Assembly (NCBI GenBank): GCA_900765975.1
Contig: CAAFTS010000082.1
Location: 1-18,867 of the forward strand
Length of the DNA: 18,867 nt
Direction of reading: 5' to 3'
From: Lachnospiraceae bacterium
Lineage (GTDB): Bacteria; Bacillota; Clostridia; Lachnospirales; Lachnospiraceae
Below are positions 8,158 through 15,624 of the stretch, piece after piece. The notes under the pieces are model-generated. The model was given only the letters and a program-made list of their open reading frames with translations, did no database searches and was not told the origin of the DNA. Each line of letters opens with the position of its first letter. Position 1 is the first letter of the stretch. Position numbers and translations under genes: made by a program.

Positions 8158-9336
8158 TTATAATCCCAGTGTATTATGTTTTTCTAATAATTTATGAATC
8201 TTATCTGTCGGGTTAAGTACTGTACTGATGGAAGTGTCATGATTCAGGGAATCCACAATCAGCGCTAAGAACTTGCTCATATCAGCAGTTACAAAATAAG
8301 GCTTTTCTTTGGCACATGGAGGAAGATAGTTTAAGTTCGTTGTGATAACTTTTGTAATATATTCCTTCTCGTAAAATTCATCAAATTTATCAAATCCATC
8401 TGTAAATAATCCAAATGTGGTGCAGACAAAAACCCGGTTTGCATGACGTTCTTTGAGCTGTTTGGCAACATCTAACATACTTTCTCCGGAAGAAATCATA
8501 TCATCTATGATAATGACATCTTTTCCTGTTACATCATCGCCAAGAAATTCATGGGCTACGATAGGATTTTTGCCGTTGATAATGGTGGAATAGTCGCGTC
8601 GTTTATAAAACATACCCATATCCACGCCAAGGACGTTGGAAAAGTATACAGCACGATGCATCGCGCCCTCGTCCGGGCTGATGATCATTAAGTGGTCTTT
8701 ATCCGCCTTGATATCCGGTACAGCACGAAACAGTGCCTTCATAAACTGATAAGCCGGTGTAAATGTATCAAATCCTTTCAGCGGAATTGCGTTCTGTACA
8801 CGCGGGTCATGGGCGTCAAAGGTTAAGATATTGGATACGCCCATTGCGGTCAGCTCTTCCAAAGCCAAAGCACAATCTAAAGATTCTCTTTTACTACGTT
8901 TGTGCTGACGGCTTTCATACAGGAACGGCATAACGACATTGATGCGGTATGTCTTTCCGGTTGCGGCAGAGATGATTCGTTTTAAATCTTGAAAATGGTC
9001 ATCCGGGGACATATGATTGAGGTGTCCGTTTACAGTATAAGTCAAGCTGTAGTTGCAGACATCCGTCATAATAAAAAGGTCTGTACCGCGGATGGATTCT
9101 TTGAAGTATCCCTTTGCTTCGCCACTGCCAAAACGCGGACAGCTGCAGTTAGCAAGATAGCTGTTAGTCTGATAATTCAGATAAAGCGGGGAACTTGTGA
9201 CATCGTTGATGGTATTCTGTCGGAAAGAGACAATATAGTCGTTGACCTTTTGTCCTAATTCTTTACAGCTGTCCATCACCGCAAGTTTTAATGGTGCAAC
9301 AGGTAATGTTTTTTCCAATTGTTCAATGTTTGGCAT
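8158..9336 (-). CDS. prs: Ribose-phosphate pyrophosphokinase (PRPP synthetase), long variant
   Basis: The enzyme makes PRPP from ribose-5-phosphate and ATP for purine, pyrimidine, NAD, histidine and tryptophan synthesis. Conserved blocks are present in order: FGSGEAKGYFKESIRG (69-84) matching the FxDGE segment, SRQHKRSKRES matching the ATP-binding RQDRK region, the metal site TFDAHDP, the loop FYKRRDYS, and the PRPP-binding DVIIIDDMISSGES. At 392 residues it is longer than the usual 310-320, with an N-terminal extension and inserts, and the PRPP loop reads ISSGES instead of the common IDTGGT. I associate this form with Lachnospiraceae; it is probably the functional enzyme. The ATG has AGGAG six bases upstream on the minus strand. 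It is monocistronic and convergent with ilvA. Confidence 0.9.
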   Translation of the reverse strand: MPNIEQLEKTLPVAPLKLAVMDSCKELGQKVNDYIVSFRQNTINDVTSSPLYLNYQTNSYLANCSCPRFGSGEAKGYFKESIRGTDLFIMTDVCNYSLTYTVNGHLNHMSPDDHFQDLKRIISAATGKTYRINVVMPFLYESRQHKRSKRESLDCALALEELTAMGVSNILTFDAHDPRVQNAIPLKGFDTFTPAYQFMKALFRAVPDIKADKDHLMIISPDEGAMHRAVYFSNVLGVDMGMFYKRRDYSTIINGKNPIVAHEFLGDDVTGKDVIIIDDMISSGESMLDVAKQLKERHANRVFVCTTFGLFTDGFDKFDEFYEKEYITKVITTNLNYLPPCAKEKPYFVTADMSKFLALIVDSLNHDTSISTVLNPTDKIHKLLEKHNTLGL

Positions 9337-9379
9337 GATATTCTCCTATGTGTATAAATATTGATTTTAGAATAATACG

Positions 9380-9407
9380 ATTATAACATTTTTTTACATA
9401 AATTCAA
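9380..9407 (-). promoter_or_regulatory. Sigma-A type promoter for prs
   Basis: On the minus strand TTGAAT (complement of 9402-9407) and a perfect TATAAT (complement of 9380-9385) are separated by 16 bases containing an A run. The start would lie near 9373, leaving a leader of about 37 bases before the prs ATG at 9336. Confidence 0.7.
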
Positions 9408-9414
9408 GCACTTG

Positions 9415-9423
9415 TGGTATAAT
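9415..9423 (+). promoter_or_regulatory. Extended -10 promoter for the DUF512-der-plsY-gpsA operon
   Basis: TGGTATAAT is a perfect extended -10 (TGnTATAAT). The -35 position near 9394-9400 is poor, which the TGn extension can compensate. It faces away from the prs promoter and the two would share the -35 zone, so the polymerases are likely to compete. The expected start is near 9430, giving a leader of about 70 bases. Confidence 0.65.
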
Positions 9424-9501
9424 CATCGTACAGAATAAGTAAGAAGATTTGTTTGGTCAGAGATATATGATATCTGTCTGAACAGGAATAAAGGAGTAAT
9501 T

Positions 9502-10812
9502 ATGACACATGAACATATCATCCGTTCCGTAGAAGAAGACGGAATTGGTTGGGAAATGGGAATTGAACCGGGAGATAAACTTTTAAGTATTAATGGACAT
9601 GAAATAGAAGATATTTTTGATTATCGATACTATATAGAAGAGGAAGAACTTCTGGTGTTGATTGAAAAACCGGATGGAGAACAGTGGGAATTAGAGATAG
9701 AAAAGGACGAATACGAAGATTTGGGACTGGAATTTGAGCAGGGACTCATGGATGAGTATCGGCATTGTCATAACAAGTGTATTTTCTGCTTTATTGATCA
9801 GATGCCGCCGGGAATGCGTGATACTTTATATTTTAAGGATGATGATTCCAGACTTTCTTTTTTGCAAGGGAACTATGTTACCCTTACGAATATGAGTGAA
9901 CATGATATTGCAAGGATTATTAAGTATCATTTGGAACCGATTAATATTTCTTTTCAGACAATGAATCCGGAACTGCGGTGCAGAATGTTGCATAATCGAT
10001 TTGCAGGAGAGGCTTTGAAAAAAGTAGACATTTTGTATGAGGCTGGAATCGAGATGAATGGGCAGATTGTTCTTTGCAAAGGATTTAATGATGGAGAAGA
10101 GTTGGAATACAGCATTCGAGAATTGACAAAATATCTGCCGAATCTGCGAAGTGTTTCTGTAGTTCCGGTTGGGTTGTCCAAGTATCGTGAAGGTCTGGAA
10201 CCGTTGGAGCCTTTTACAAAAGAAGATGCAAAACAGGTGATTCAGACGATAAAAAAATGGCAGGACAGACTTTATGCAGAGTATGGGATTCATTTTATTC
10301 ATGCCAGTGATGAATGGTATCTGCTCGCAGAAGAGGAACTGCCGGAAGAATCACAGTATGATGGATATTTACAGTTGGAAAATGGCGTGGGTATGTTAAG
10401 ACTTTTGGAAAATGAATTTGCAGAGGCGTTGGAATTGGAAACAGGAGATCTGATCGAGCGTCATTTGACTGCGGCGACAGGAATGCTGGCTTATCCTACC
10501 ATTTGCCGTTTGATGGAACAGATGTGTGTGAAATTTCCGAACACAAAGGTAGATGTTTACCCGATTCGAAATTACTTTTTCGGAGAAAGCATTACAGTAT
10601 CGGGATTGATAACAGGCGGAGATTTGATGGAACAGATGAAAGAAAGAATCTTGGGAGAACGGCTGTTAATTCCATGCAATATGCTGCGGGTTGATGAAGA
10701 TGTATTTTTGGATGATTATACATTGGCAGATGTGGAGAAGGCTTTACAAGTGCCATTGAATATTGTAAAATCAAGCGGTCAGGATTTGTTGAATACAGTA
10801 CTTGGGAGATAG
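9502..10812 (+). CDS. DUF512 family protein with N-terminal PDZ-like domain and CX3CX2C cluster motif
   Basis: Function unknown. The 436-residue protein begins with a PDZ-like segment (about 1-70; EDGIGWEMGIEPGDKLLSI and NGHEI are PDZ-type). It then has C89-HNK-C93-IF-C96, the CX3CX2C spacing that binds a 4Fe-4S cluster in radical SAM enzymes, followed by a barrel-like central region and the C-terminal DUF512 part (about 230-430). Related proteins are annotated as putative iron-sulfur oxidoreductases and are often beside der in Clostridia; that is recollection of the family, not shown here. No membrane segment or signal peptide is seen. AAGGAG lies five bases before the ATG. The 20-base gap to der suggests co-transcription with a ribosome-assembly GTPase, but no function should be assumed. 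Confidence 0.88.
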   Translation: MTHEHIIRSVEEDGIGWEMGIEPGDKLLSINGHEIEDIFDYRYYIEEEELLVLIEKPDGEQWELEIEKDEYEDLGLEFEQGLMDEYRHCHNKCIFCFIDQMPPGMRDTLYFKDDDSRLSFLQGNYVTLTNMSEHDIARIIKYHLEPINISFQTMNPELRCRMLHNRFAGEALKKVDILYEAGIEMNGQIVLCKGFNDGEELEYSIRELTKYLPNLRSVSVVPVGLSKYREGLEPLEPFTKEDAKQVIQTIKKWQDRLYAEYGIHFIHASDEWYLLAEEELPEESQYDGYLQLENGVGMLRLLENEFAEALELETGDLIERHLTAATGMLAYPTICRLMEQMCVKFPNTKVDVYPIRNYFFGESITVSGLITGGDLMEQMKERILGERLLIPCNMLRVDEDVFLDDYTLADVEKALQVPLNIVKSSGQDLLNTVLGR

Positions 10813-10832
10813 AAGAAAGGTAGTAATAGATT

Positions 10833-12164
10833 ATGAAAAGAAAACCAGTAGTTGCAATTGTGGGCAGACCGAATGTGGGAAAGTCCACCCTATTTAATGT
10901 GTTGGCAGGAGATATGATCTCCATTGTCAAAGATACGCCTGGGGTGACAAGAGACAGGATTTATGCAGATGTTTCATGGCTGGACCGGGAATTTACGATG
11001 ATTGACACCGGAGGAATCGAGCCTGACAGCAAGGATATTATTTTATCCCAGATGCGCGAACAAGCTCAGATTGCAATTGATACCGCTGATGTCATCGTAT
11101 TTATTACGGATGTGAAACAGGGGCTTGTAGATGCAGATTCTAAGGTGGCAGATTTGCTTCGACGTTCAGGTAAGCCGGTTGTACTTGTTGTTAATAAGGT
11201 AGATAATTTTGATAAATATATGCCGGATGTATATGAGTTTTACAATCTTGGAATCGGCGATCCGGTACCGATTTCAGCAGCGTCCCGCCTGGGGTTAGGA
11301 GATATGCTGGATATTGTAGTATCTTATTTTCCACCAAAAACAGAGGCTGAAGAAGAGGATGAGCGTCCTCGAATTGCAATTGTGGGTAAACCGAATGTGG
11401 GAAAATCTTCGATTATCAATAAATTATTAGGTGAGAATCGGGTGATTGTGTCTAATATCGCTGGAACAACCAGAGATGCGATTGATACGGATGTGAAACA
11501 TAACGGCAGAGAGTATATCTTTATTGATACAGCAGGTCTTCGCAGAAAGAATAAGATCAAAGAAGAATTGGAACGTTATAGTATTATTCGTACGGTTACG
11601 GCAGTAGAGAGAGCTGATGTGGTCTTGATGGTGATAGATGCAGTAGAAGGTGTTACAGAACAGGATGCTAAGATCGCCGGAATCGCACATGAACGGGGCA
11701 AGGGTGTCATTATCGTTGTGAATAAATGGGATGCCATTGAGAAGAATGATAAGACAATGCGCGAATACGAAGCAAAGGTTCGTCAGATTCTTTCTTTCAT
11801 GCCATATGCGGAGATCATGTATGTATCTGCTTTGACCGGACAGCGATTGCCTAAGTTGTTTGATATGATTGATATGGTGATTGAGAATCAGACACTGCGT
11901 ATTGCGACTGGGGTTCTCAATGAGATTATGACAGAGGCAGTTGCAATGCAGCAGCCGCCGTCAGATAAAGGAAAGCGGCTGAAACTGTATTATATTACAC
12001 AGGTTGCTGTAAAGCCGCCAACATTTGTGATTTTTGTAAATGATAAAGAATTGATGCATTTTTCTTACACCAGATATCTGGAAAATAAAATTCGTGAGGC
12101 CTTTGGATTTCGGGGGACTTCATTAAAATTCTTTATTAGAGAAAGAAAAGAAAAGGAGCAGTAG
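10833..12164 (+). CDS. der: Ribosome-assembly GTPase Der (EngA)
   Basis: Der is the double-GTPase needed for late 50S subunit assembly. The 443 residues contain two G domains: the first with GRPNVGKS (11-18), DTPGVTRD (34-41), DTGG (58-61) and NKVD (121-124); the second with GKPNVGKS (185-192), DTAG (232-235) and NKWD (297-300). An acidic linker EAEEEDE (171-177) joins them. The C-terminal KH-like domain (about 350-440) contains [10 protein letters not shown] and ends in a charged Lys/Glu tail. Length and all motifs are standard. An AAAGGTAG site precedes the ATG. plsY begins 3 bases after its stop, so the two are translationally close. Identification is firm. Confidence 0.98.
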   Translation: MKRKPVVAIVGRPNVGKSTLFNVLAGDMISIVKDTPGVTRDRIYADVSWLDREFTMIDTGGIEPDSKDIILSQMREQAQIAIDTADVIVFITDVKQGLVDADSKVADLLRRSGKPVVLVVNKVDNFDKYMPDVYEFYNLGIGDPVPISAASRLGLGDMLDIVVSYFPPKTEAEEEDERPRIAIVGKPNVGKSSIINKLLGENRVIVSNIAGTTRDAIDTDVKHNGREYIFIDTAGLRRKNKIKEELERYSIIRTVTAVERADVVLMVIDAVEGVTEQDAKIAGIAHERGKGVIIVVNKWDAIEKNDKTMREYEAKVRQILSFMPYAEIMYVSALTGQRLPKLFDMIDMVIENQTLRIATGVLNEIMTEAVAMQQPPSDKGKRLKLYYITQVAVKPPTFVIFVNDKELMHFSYTRYLENKIREAFGFRGTSLKFFIRERKEKEQ

Positions 12165-12167
12165 AAT

Positions 12168-12821
12168 ATGGAACGTGTCATCTGTTTAGCTGTCGGTTAT
12201 GTGTTTGGATTGTTTCAGACCGGGTATTTGGTTGGAAAACTGCGTCATATTGATATTCGTCAACAGGGAAGCGGCAATGCAGGAACTACCAATGCACTTC
12301 GAGTTATGGGATGGAAAGCAGGCGCTGTTACCTTTCTGGGCGATGTGCTGAAATGTGTACTGGCAGTCGTACTGATGAGATATATATATCAGGAATCTGC
12401 ATATGCGCCGTTGCTTGGGATGTATGCAGGAATGGGTGCAACATTGGGACACAATTTTCCTTTTTATTTAAAATTTAAAGGTGGAAAAGGGATTGCAGTG
12501 CTGGCCGGATTGATTGTTTCGACAAGTTTTTGGATGGTTCCAATTCCTCTGGCAGTGTTTTTGACTGCAGTATTATTAACTAGATATGTTTCACTTGGCT
12601 CCCTTCTGGCCTCAACAACTTTTTTCTTAGAGGTGCTTTTATTTGGAGAAATGGGTGGTTTTCAGATGGCATTCAATTATCGTCTAGAACTTTATGTGAT
12701 CGCATTCTTACTGATGGGGCTCGCCTGGATCCGTCATAAGGAAAATATCAAACGGCTCCTGGCAGGAACTGAAAATCGGTTTGGGAGTAAAAAAGAAAGT
12801 CAGGAAAAAAGAAACAGATAG
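12168..12821 (+). CDS. plsY: Glycerol-3-phosphate acyltransferase PlsY (acyl-phosphate dependent)
   Basis: PlsY is the integral membrane enzyme that transfers the acyl group of acyl-phosphate, made by PlsX, onto glycerol-3-phosphate to give lysophosphatidic acid. The 217-residue protein has several hydrophobic membrane segments and the three family motifs: SGNAGTTN (35-42), GHNFPFYLKFKGGKG (94-108) and the C-terminal RHKENIKRLLAGTE (189-202). A lysine/arginine-rich tail follows. Its AAGGAG ribosome site (12153-12158) lies inside the end of der. gpsA, which makes the glycerol-3-phosphate substrate, is the next gene. Together with plsX and acpP at the left of the window, this completes the first steps of phospholipid synthesis. 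Confidence 0.96.
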   Translation: MERVICLAVGYVFGLFQTGYLVGKLRHIDIRQQGSGNAGTTNALRVMGWKAGAVTFLGDVLKCVLAVVLMRYIYQESAYAPLLGMYAGMGATLGHNFPFYLKFKGGKGIAVLAGLIVSTSFWMVPIPLAVFLTAVLLTRYVSLGSLLASTTFFLEVLLFGEMGGFQMAFNYRLELYVIAFLLMGLAWIRHKENIKRLLAGTENRFGSKKESQEKRNR

Positions 12822-12858
12822 AAACAGAATATAGAATCGTCAAATACAGGTTGCTTGG

Positions 12859-12864
12859 AAGGAG
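12859..12864 (+). promoter_or_regulatory. Ribosome binding site that decides the gpsA start
   Basis: AAGGAG lies 10 bases before the ATG at 12875 and only 2 bases after an upstream in-frame TTG at 12851-12853 plus its next codon. It therefore cannot serve that TTG, which supports the ATG as the true start of gpsA. Confidence 0.8.
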
Positions 12865-12874
12865 ATTGGAGATT

Positions 12875-13894
12875 ATGGCAAATGTAGGGATCATCGGTGC
12901 CGGAAGCTGGGGAACAGCTTTGGCGTCGCTGCTTTATGATAATGGACATCAGGTTACAGTCTGGTCCATTGATGACAATGAAGTGAAGATGTTGAATGAG
13001 GAAAGAGAACATAAAACAAAACTTCCGGGGGTGAAACTACCGGATGATATGATTTTTACCGGGAACCTGGAGCAGACGATTTGTGGAAAAGATTTTTTGG
13101 TTCTGGCCGTTCCGTCTCCATTTACTCGTGCAACGGCAAAGAAGATGTGTCCATATGTTGTGAAAGGTCAGATACTTGTAGATGTTGCAAAGGGAATTGA
13201 AGAGCATACATTAAAAACACTTTCGGAACAGATTGAAGAAGAGATTCCGCAGGCAGATGTTGCGGTTTTGTCTGGTCCAAGTCATGCAGAAGAGGTCGGC
13301 AGAAAGCTGCCTACGACTTGTGTTGTAGGCGCTAAAACAAGAAAGACAGCAGAGTATCTGCAGAAAATGTTTATCAACAGTGTATTTCGTGTATATACCA
13401 GCCCAGATATAAAAGGGATTGAGTTGGGTGGTTCATTGAAAAATGTGATTGCGCTGGCAGCTGGAATCGCAGATGGTCTTGGATATGGAGATAATACCAA
13501 GGCAGCACTGATCACGCGTGGAATTGCAGAAATTGCAAGGCTAGGTGTAAAGATGGGTGGAAAACTCCAGACTTTTACAGGACTGACTGGAATCGGAGAT
13601 TTGATAGTAACATGTGCAAGTGTACACAGCCGGAACCGAAAGGCAGGATATTTGATCGGCCAGGGGAAATCTATGCAAGAAGCAATGAATGAGGTTCAGA
13701 TGGTCGTAGAAGGTGTTTATTCTGCGAAGGCAGCAAAAGCTTTGTCAGAAAAATATCAGGTTTCAATGCCAATCGTAGCGGAAGTAAATGCGGTTCTTTT
13801 TGAAGGAAAAGATCCTGCCGACGCAGTTGGAAATCTGATGCTTAGAGAATCCAGAAGTGAAGTGCAGTCACTTCCATGGGAAAATGAAGAATAA
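12875..13894 (+). CDS. gpsA: Glycerol-3-phosphate dehydrogenase [NAD(P)+]
   Basis: GpsA reduces dihydroxyacetone phosphate to sn-glycerol-3-phosphate for membrane lipids. With the start chosen at 12875 it has 339 residues, the normal length. The N-terminal Rossmann fold has GAGSWG (8-13); further landmarks are VAKGIE with Lys106, the substrate-site GGSLKN with Lys189, DGLGYGDNTKAAL (200-212), TGIGDLIVTC and SRNRKAG (252-258). The open frame could extend to a TTG at 12851, but the ATG is preferred: AAGGAG at 12859-12864 lies 10 bases upstream, and the protein then opens MANVGIIGAG, a typical family start. It is the last gene of the DUF512-der-plsY-gpsA run, ending just before the spoIVA control hairpin. 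Confidence 0.97.
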   Translation: MANVGIIGAGSWGTALASLLYDNGHQVTVWSIDDNEVKMLNEEREHKTKLPGVKLPDDMIFTGNLEQTICGKDFLVLAVPSPFTRATAKKMCPYVVKGQILVDVAKGIEEHTLKTLSEQIEEEIPQADVAVLSGPSHAEEVGRKLPTTCVVGAKTRKTAEYLQKMFINSVFRVYTSPDIKGIELGGSLKNVIALAAGIADGLGYGDNTKAALITRGIAEIARLGVKMGGKLQTFTGLTGIGDLIVTCASVHSRNRKAGYLIGQGKSMQEAMNEVQMVVEGVYSAKAAKALSEKYQVSMPIVAEVNAVLFEGKDPADAVGNLMLRESRSEVQSLPWENEE

Positions 13895-13899
13895 AAAAG

Positions 13900-13928
13900 G
13901 AATACCCCTCTTTTTTTCTGCATACACT
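13900..13928 (+). promoter_or_regulatory. Candidate sigma-E (mother-cell sporulation) promoter of spoIVA
   Basis: GAATACC (13900-13906) and CATACACT (13921-13928) are separated by 14 bases. The -10 matches the Bacillus subtilis sigma-E pattern CATACAnT exactly, and the -35 resembles its ATA-containing element. The start would fall near 13935, about 20 bases before the spoIVA ATG. In B. subtilis spoIVA is sigma-E dependent, so the placement makes sense. The consensus comes from Bacillus and is applied here by analogy. Confidence 0.65.
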
Positions 13929-13956
13929 GGTATCAGCAGAATAAGGGGGTATTTTT
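13901..13956 (+). terminator. Hairpin with T run between gpsA and spoIVA, enclosing the spoIVA ribosome site
   Basis: The outer stem pairs AATACCCC (13901-13908) with GGGGTATT (13946-13953). An inner stem pairs TTCTGCATAC (13916-13925) with GTAT (13930-13933) and GCAGAA (13936-13941), with a two-base bulge and the loop ACTG. Five T (13952-13956) follow, directly abutting the spoIVA ATG. It can act as a terminator for the gpsA operon. The spoIVA ribosome site AGGGGG (13944-13949) lies in the right arm, so it would be hidden in RNA that reads through from gpsA. Confidence 0.75.
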
Positions 13957-15429
13957 ATGGATACATTTCAGTTATACAAAGATATGAAAGCCAGAACAAA
14001 TGGCGAAATTTACATTGGTGTCGTTGGACCGGTGCGGACAGGCAAGTCAACATTTATTAAACGTTTTATGGATTTGCTTGTTCTTCCGAATATGACAGAT
14101 GAACATGCAAAAACAAGGACGAAGGATGAGCTTCCACAGTCTGCCTCCGGAACTACTATCATGACAACAGAGCCTAAATTTGTACCAAAAGAGGCAGCAG
14201 AAATTTCTTTGGCCGAAGATGTGACAGTGAAGGTACGGTTGATTGATTGTGTGGGATTTATGGTGGAAGGGGCATCGGGGCATATCGAAAATGATGTAGA
14301 ACGACAGGTCAAGACTCCTTGGTTTGAGTATGAGATACCATTTACAAAGGCCGCATCAATTGGAACACAGAAAGTCATTCATGAGCATTCTACGATTGGA
14401 ATTGTTGTGACAACGGATGGAAGTATCGGCAATCTTCCAAGGGATAGCTATGTAGAAGCAGAGGAAAAAACGATACATGAATTGCAGTCTATTGGAAAGC
14501 CGTTTGTTCTGTTGGTGAATTGTAAAAAGCCTTATTCAGAAGAAGCAAAAAATTTAGCTGAGTCTTTACAGGAAAAATATCAGACGGCAGCTTTGGCAGT
14601 GAATTGTGAGCAGATGAAGGCAGAGGATGTGCACCGGATCATGCAGCAGGTTTTGTATGAATTTCCTATTTCGGAAGTGGAATTTTATATTCCGAAATGG
14701 GTGGAGATGCTTTCGAGAGATCATGTGATAAAACAAGATTTATTGAAAACAGTTAAATATGTGATGGAAAAGATGGGAGATATTCGAAGTGCCGCTAATG
14801 GAGTTACAGAATGGGAGAGTGACTACATAGAGAAAATACAAGTAGAGCGGATTTCGATGGATAACGGAGTAGTACAGATCCAGATCCAGTTCGAACAAAA
14901 GTACTATTATGAAGTGCTTAGTGAATTGACCGGTACAATGATAAAAGGAGAATACGAACTGATTTCAGTGATGAAAGAGTTGTCGGCGATGAAAGAGGAA
15001 TATGTGCAGATTAAAGATGCGTTTGCAGATGTGAAAATGAAAGGATATGGAGTTGTACAGCCGAGAAGGGAAGAAATACATTTGGAGGAGCCGGTCATTA
15101 TGAAACAGGGAAATAAGTATGGCGTGAAAATTCATTCTGAGGCACCGTCTATTCATATGATTCGTGCGAATATAGAGACGGAGATAGCTCCGATTGTCGG
15201 AAATGAGCAACAGGCACAAGATTTGATTACTTACATCAAAACAGAAAGTGAAACAGAAGACGGGGTTTGGGCAACGAATATTTTTGGAAAATCGGTTGAA
15301 GATCTCGTGATGGATGGAATGAGGAATAAGATCGCTATGATTAATGATGAAAGTCAGGTGAAACTGCAGGATACGATGCAGAAGATAGTGAATGAAAGTA
15401 ATGGAGGACTGGTCTGTATTATTATTTAA
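13957..15429 (+). CDS. spoIVA: Stage IV sporulation protein A (spore coat morphogenetic ATPase)
   Basis: SpoIVA is the ATPase that polymerises on the outer forespore membrane and forms the base layer for the spore coat. The 490 residues are almost the length of B. subtilis SpoIVA (492) and align by eye along their whole length. Shared blocks include GPVRTGKSTFIKRFM (24-38, Walker A), DELPQSASG, TIMTTEPKFVP, the DCVGF segment, EHSTIGIVVTTDGSIG, APSIHMI and the conserved C terminus SNGGLVCIII, which in Bacillus is important for localisation. It shows the organism descends from endospore formers and probably sporulates. The position after gpsA is conserved in Firmicutes. It has a candidate sigma-E promoter and a hairpin-embedded ribosome site seven bases before the ATG. 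Confidence 0.97.
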   Translation: MDTFQLYKDMKARTNGEIYIGVVGPVRTGKSTFIKRFMDLLVLPNMTDEHAKTRTKDELPQSASGTTIMTTEPKFVPKEAAEISLAEDVTVKVRLIDCVGFMVEGASGHIENDVERQVKTPWFEYEIPFTKAASIGTQKVIHEHSTIGIVVTTDGSIGNLPRDSYVEAEEKTIHELQSIGKPFVLLVNCKKPYSEEAKNLAESLQEKYQTAALAVNCEQMKAEDVHRIMQQVLYEFPISEVEFYIPKWVEMLSRDHVIKQDLLKTVKYVMEKMGDIRSAANGVTEWESDYIEKIQVERISMDNGVVQIQIQFEQKYYYEVLSELTGTMIKGEYELISVMKELSAMKEEYVQIKDAFADVKMKGYGVVQPRREEIHLEEPVIMKQGNKYGVKIHSEAPSIHMIRANIETEIAPIVGNEQQAQDLITYIKTESETEDGVWATNIFGKSVEDLVMDGMRNKIAMINDESQVKLQDTMQKIVNESNGGLVCIII

Positions 15430-15434
15430 AAAAA

Positions 15435-15474
15435 TCGCTGCGCCGCAGACCGATGTGTGCCGGCAGCGCAGCGA
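15435..15474. terminator. GC-rich hairpin after spoIVA
   Basis: TCGCTGCGC (15435-15443) pairs perfectly with GCGCAGCGA (15466-15474); the 22-base loop may form a short inner stem CCG/CGG. It begins five bases after the spoIVA stop codon. The plus strand has no T run after it (AAATTTAT), whereas the minus strand has a run of seven T. It may still end the spoIVA transcript, or it may chiefly stop antisense transcription entering spoIVA. Confidence 0.6.
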
Positions 15475-15517
15475 AATTTATATGTCGATCAGAAGTAATG
15501 TGGTCCATAACTTTCTC

Positions 15518-15546
15518 TTGTGGGCTGAGCGAAGAAAAGGTATAAT
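15518..15546 (+). promoter_or_regulatory. Sigma-A type promoter for the nucleoside phosphorylase operon
   Basis: A perfect TATAAT (15541-15546) lies 17 bases after TTGTGG (15518-15523), a partial -35. Transcription would start near 15553, giving an AT-rich leader of about 70 bases with a TAA-repeat stretch (15556-15567). The intergenic region 15430-15624 holds only this promoter and the spoIVA hairpin; I see no gene or riboswitch in it. Confidence 0.6.
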
Positions 15547-15624
15547 ATGAGGTGTTAATAATAATAATCCTTTAATTTCAAAGATAAAAATAATAAAAGT
15601 ACAGGAAGGAAAAGGTGGATTGGG

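Noticed and set aside
8108..8190. Small open frame starting MKKTELL after ilvA
   Set aside because: It is the coding shadow of the terminator hairpin and the antisense of prs, with no ribosome site.
12851..12874. TTG start giving gpsA eight extra N-terminal residues
   Set aside because: The AAGGAG site lies inside this extension and fits the ATG at 12875, which also gives the normal family N terminus.
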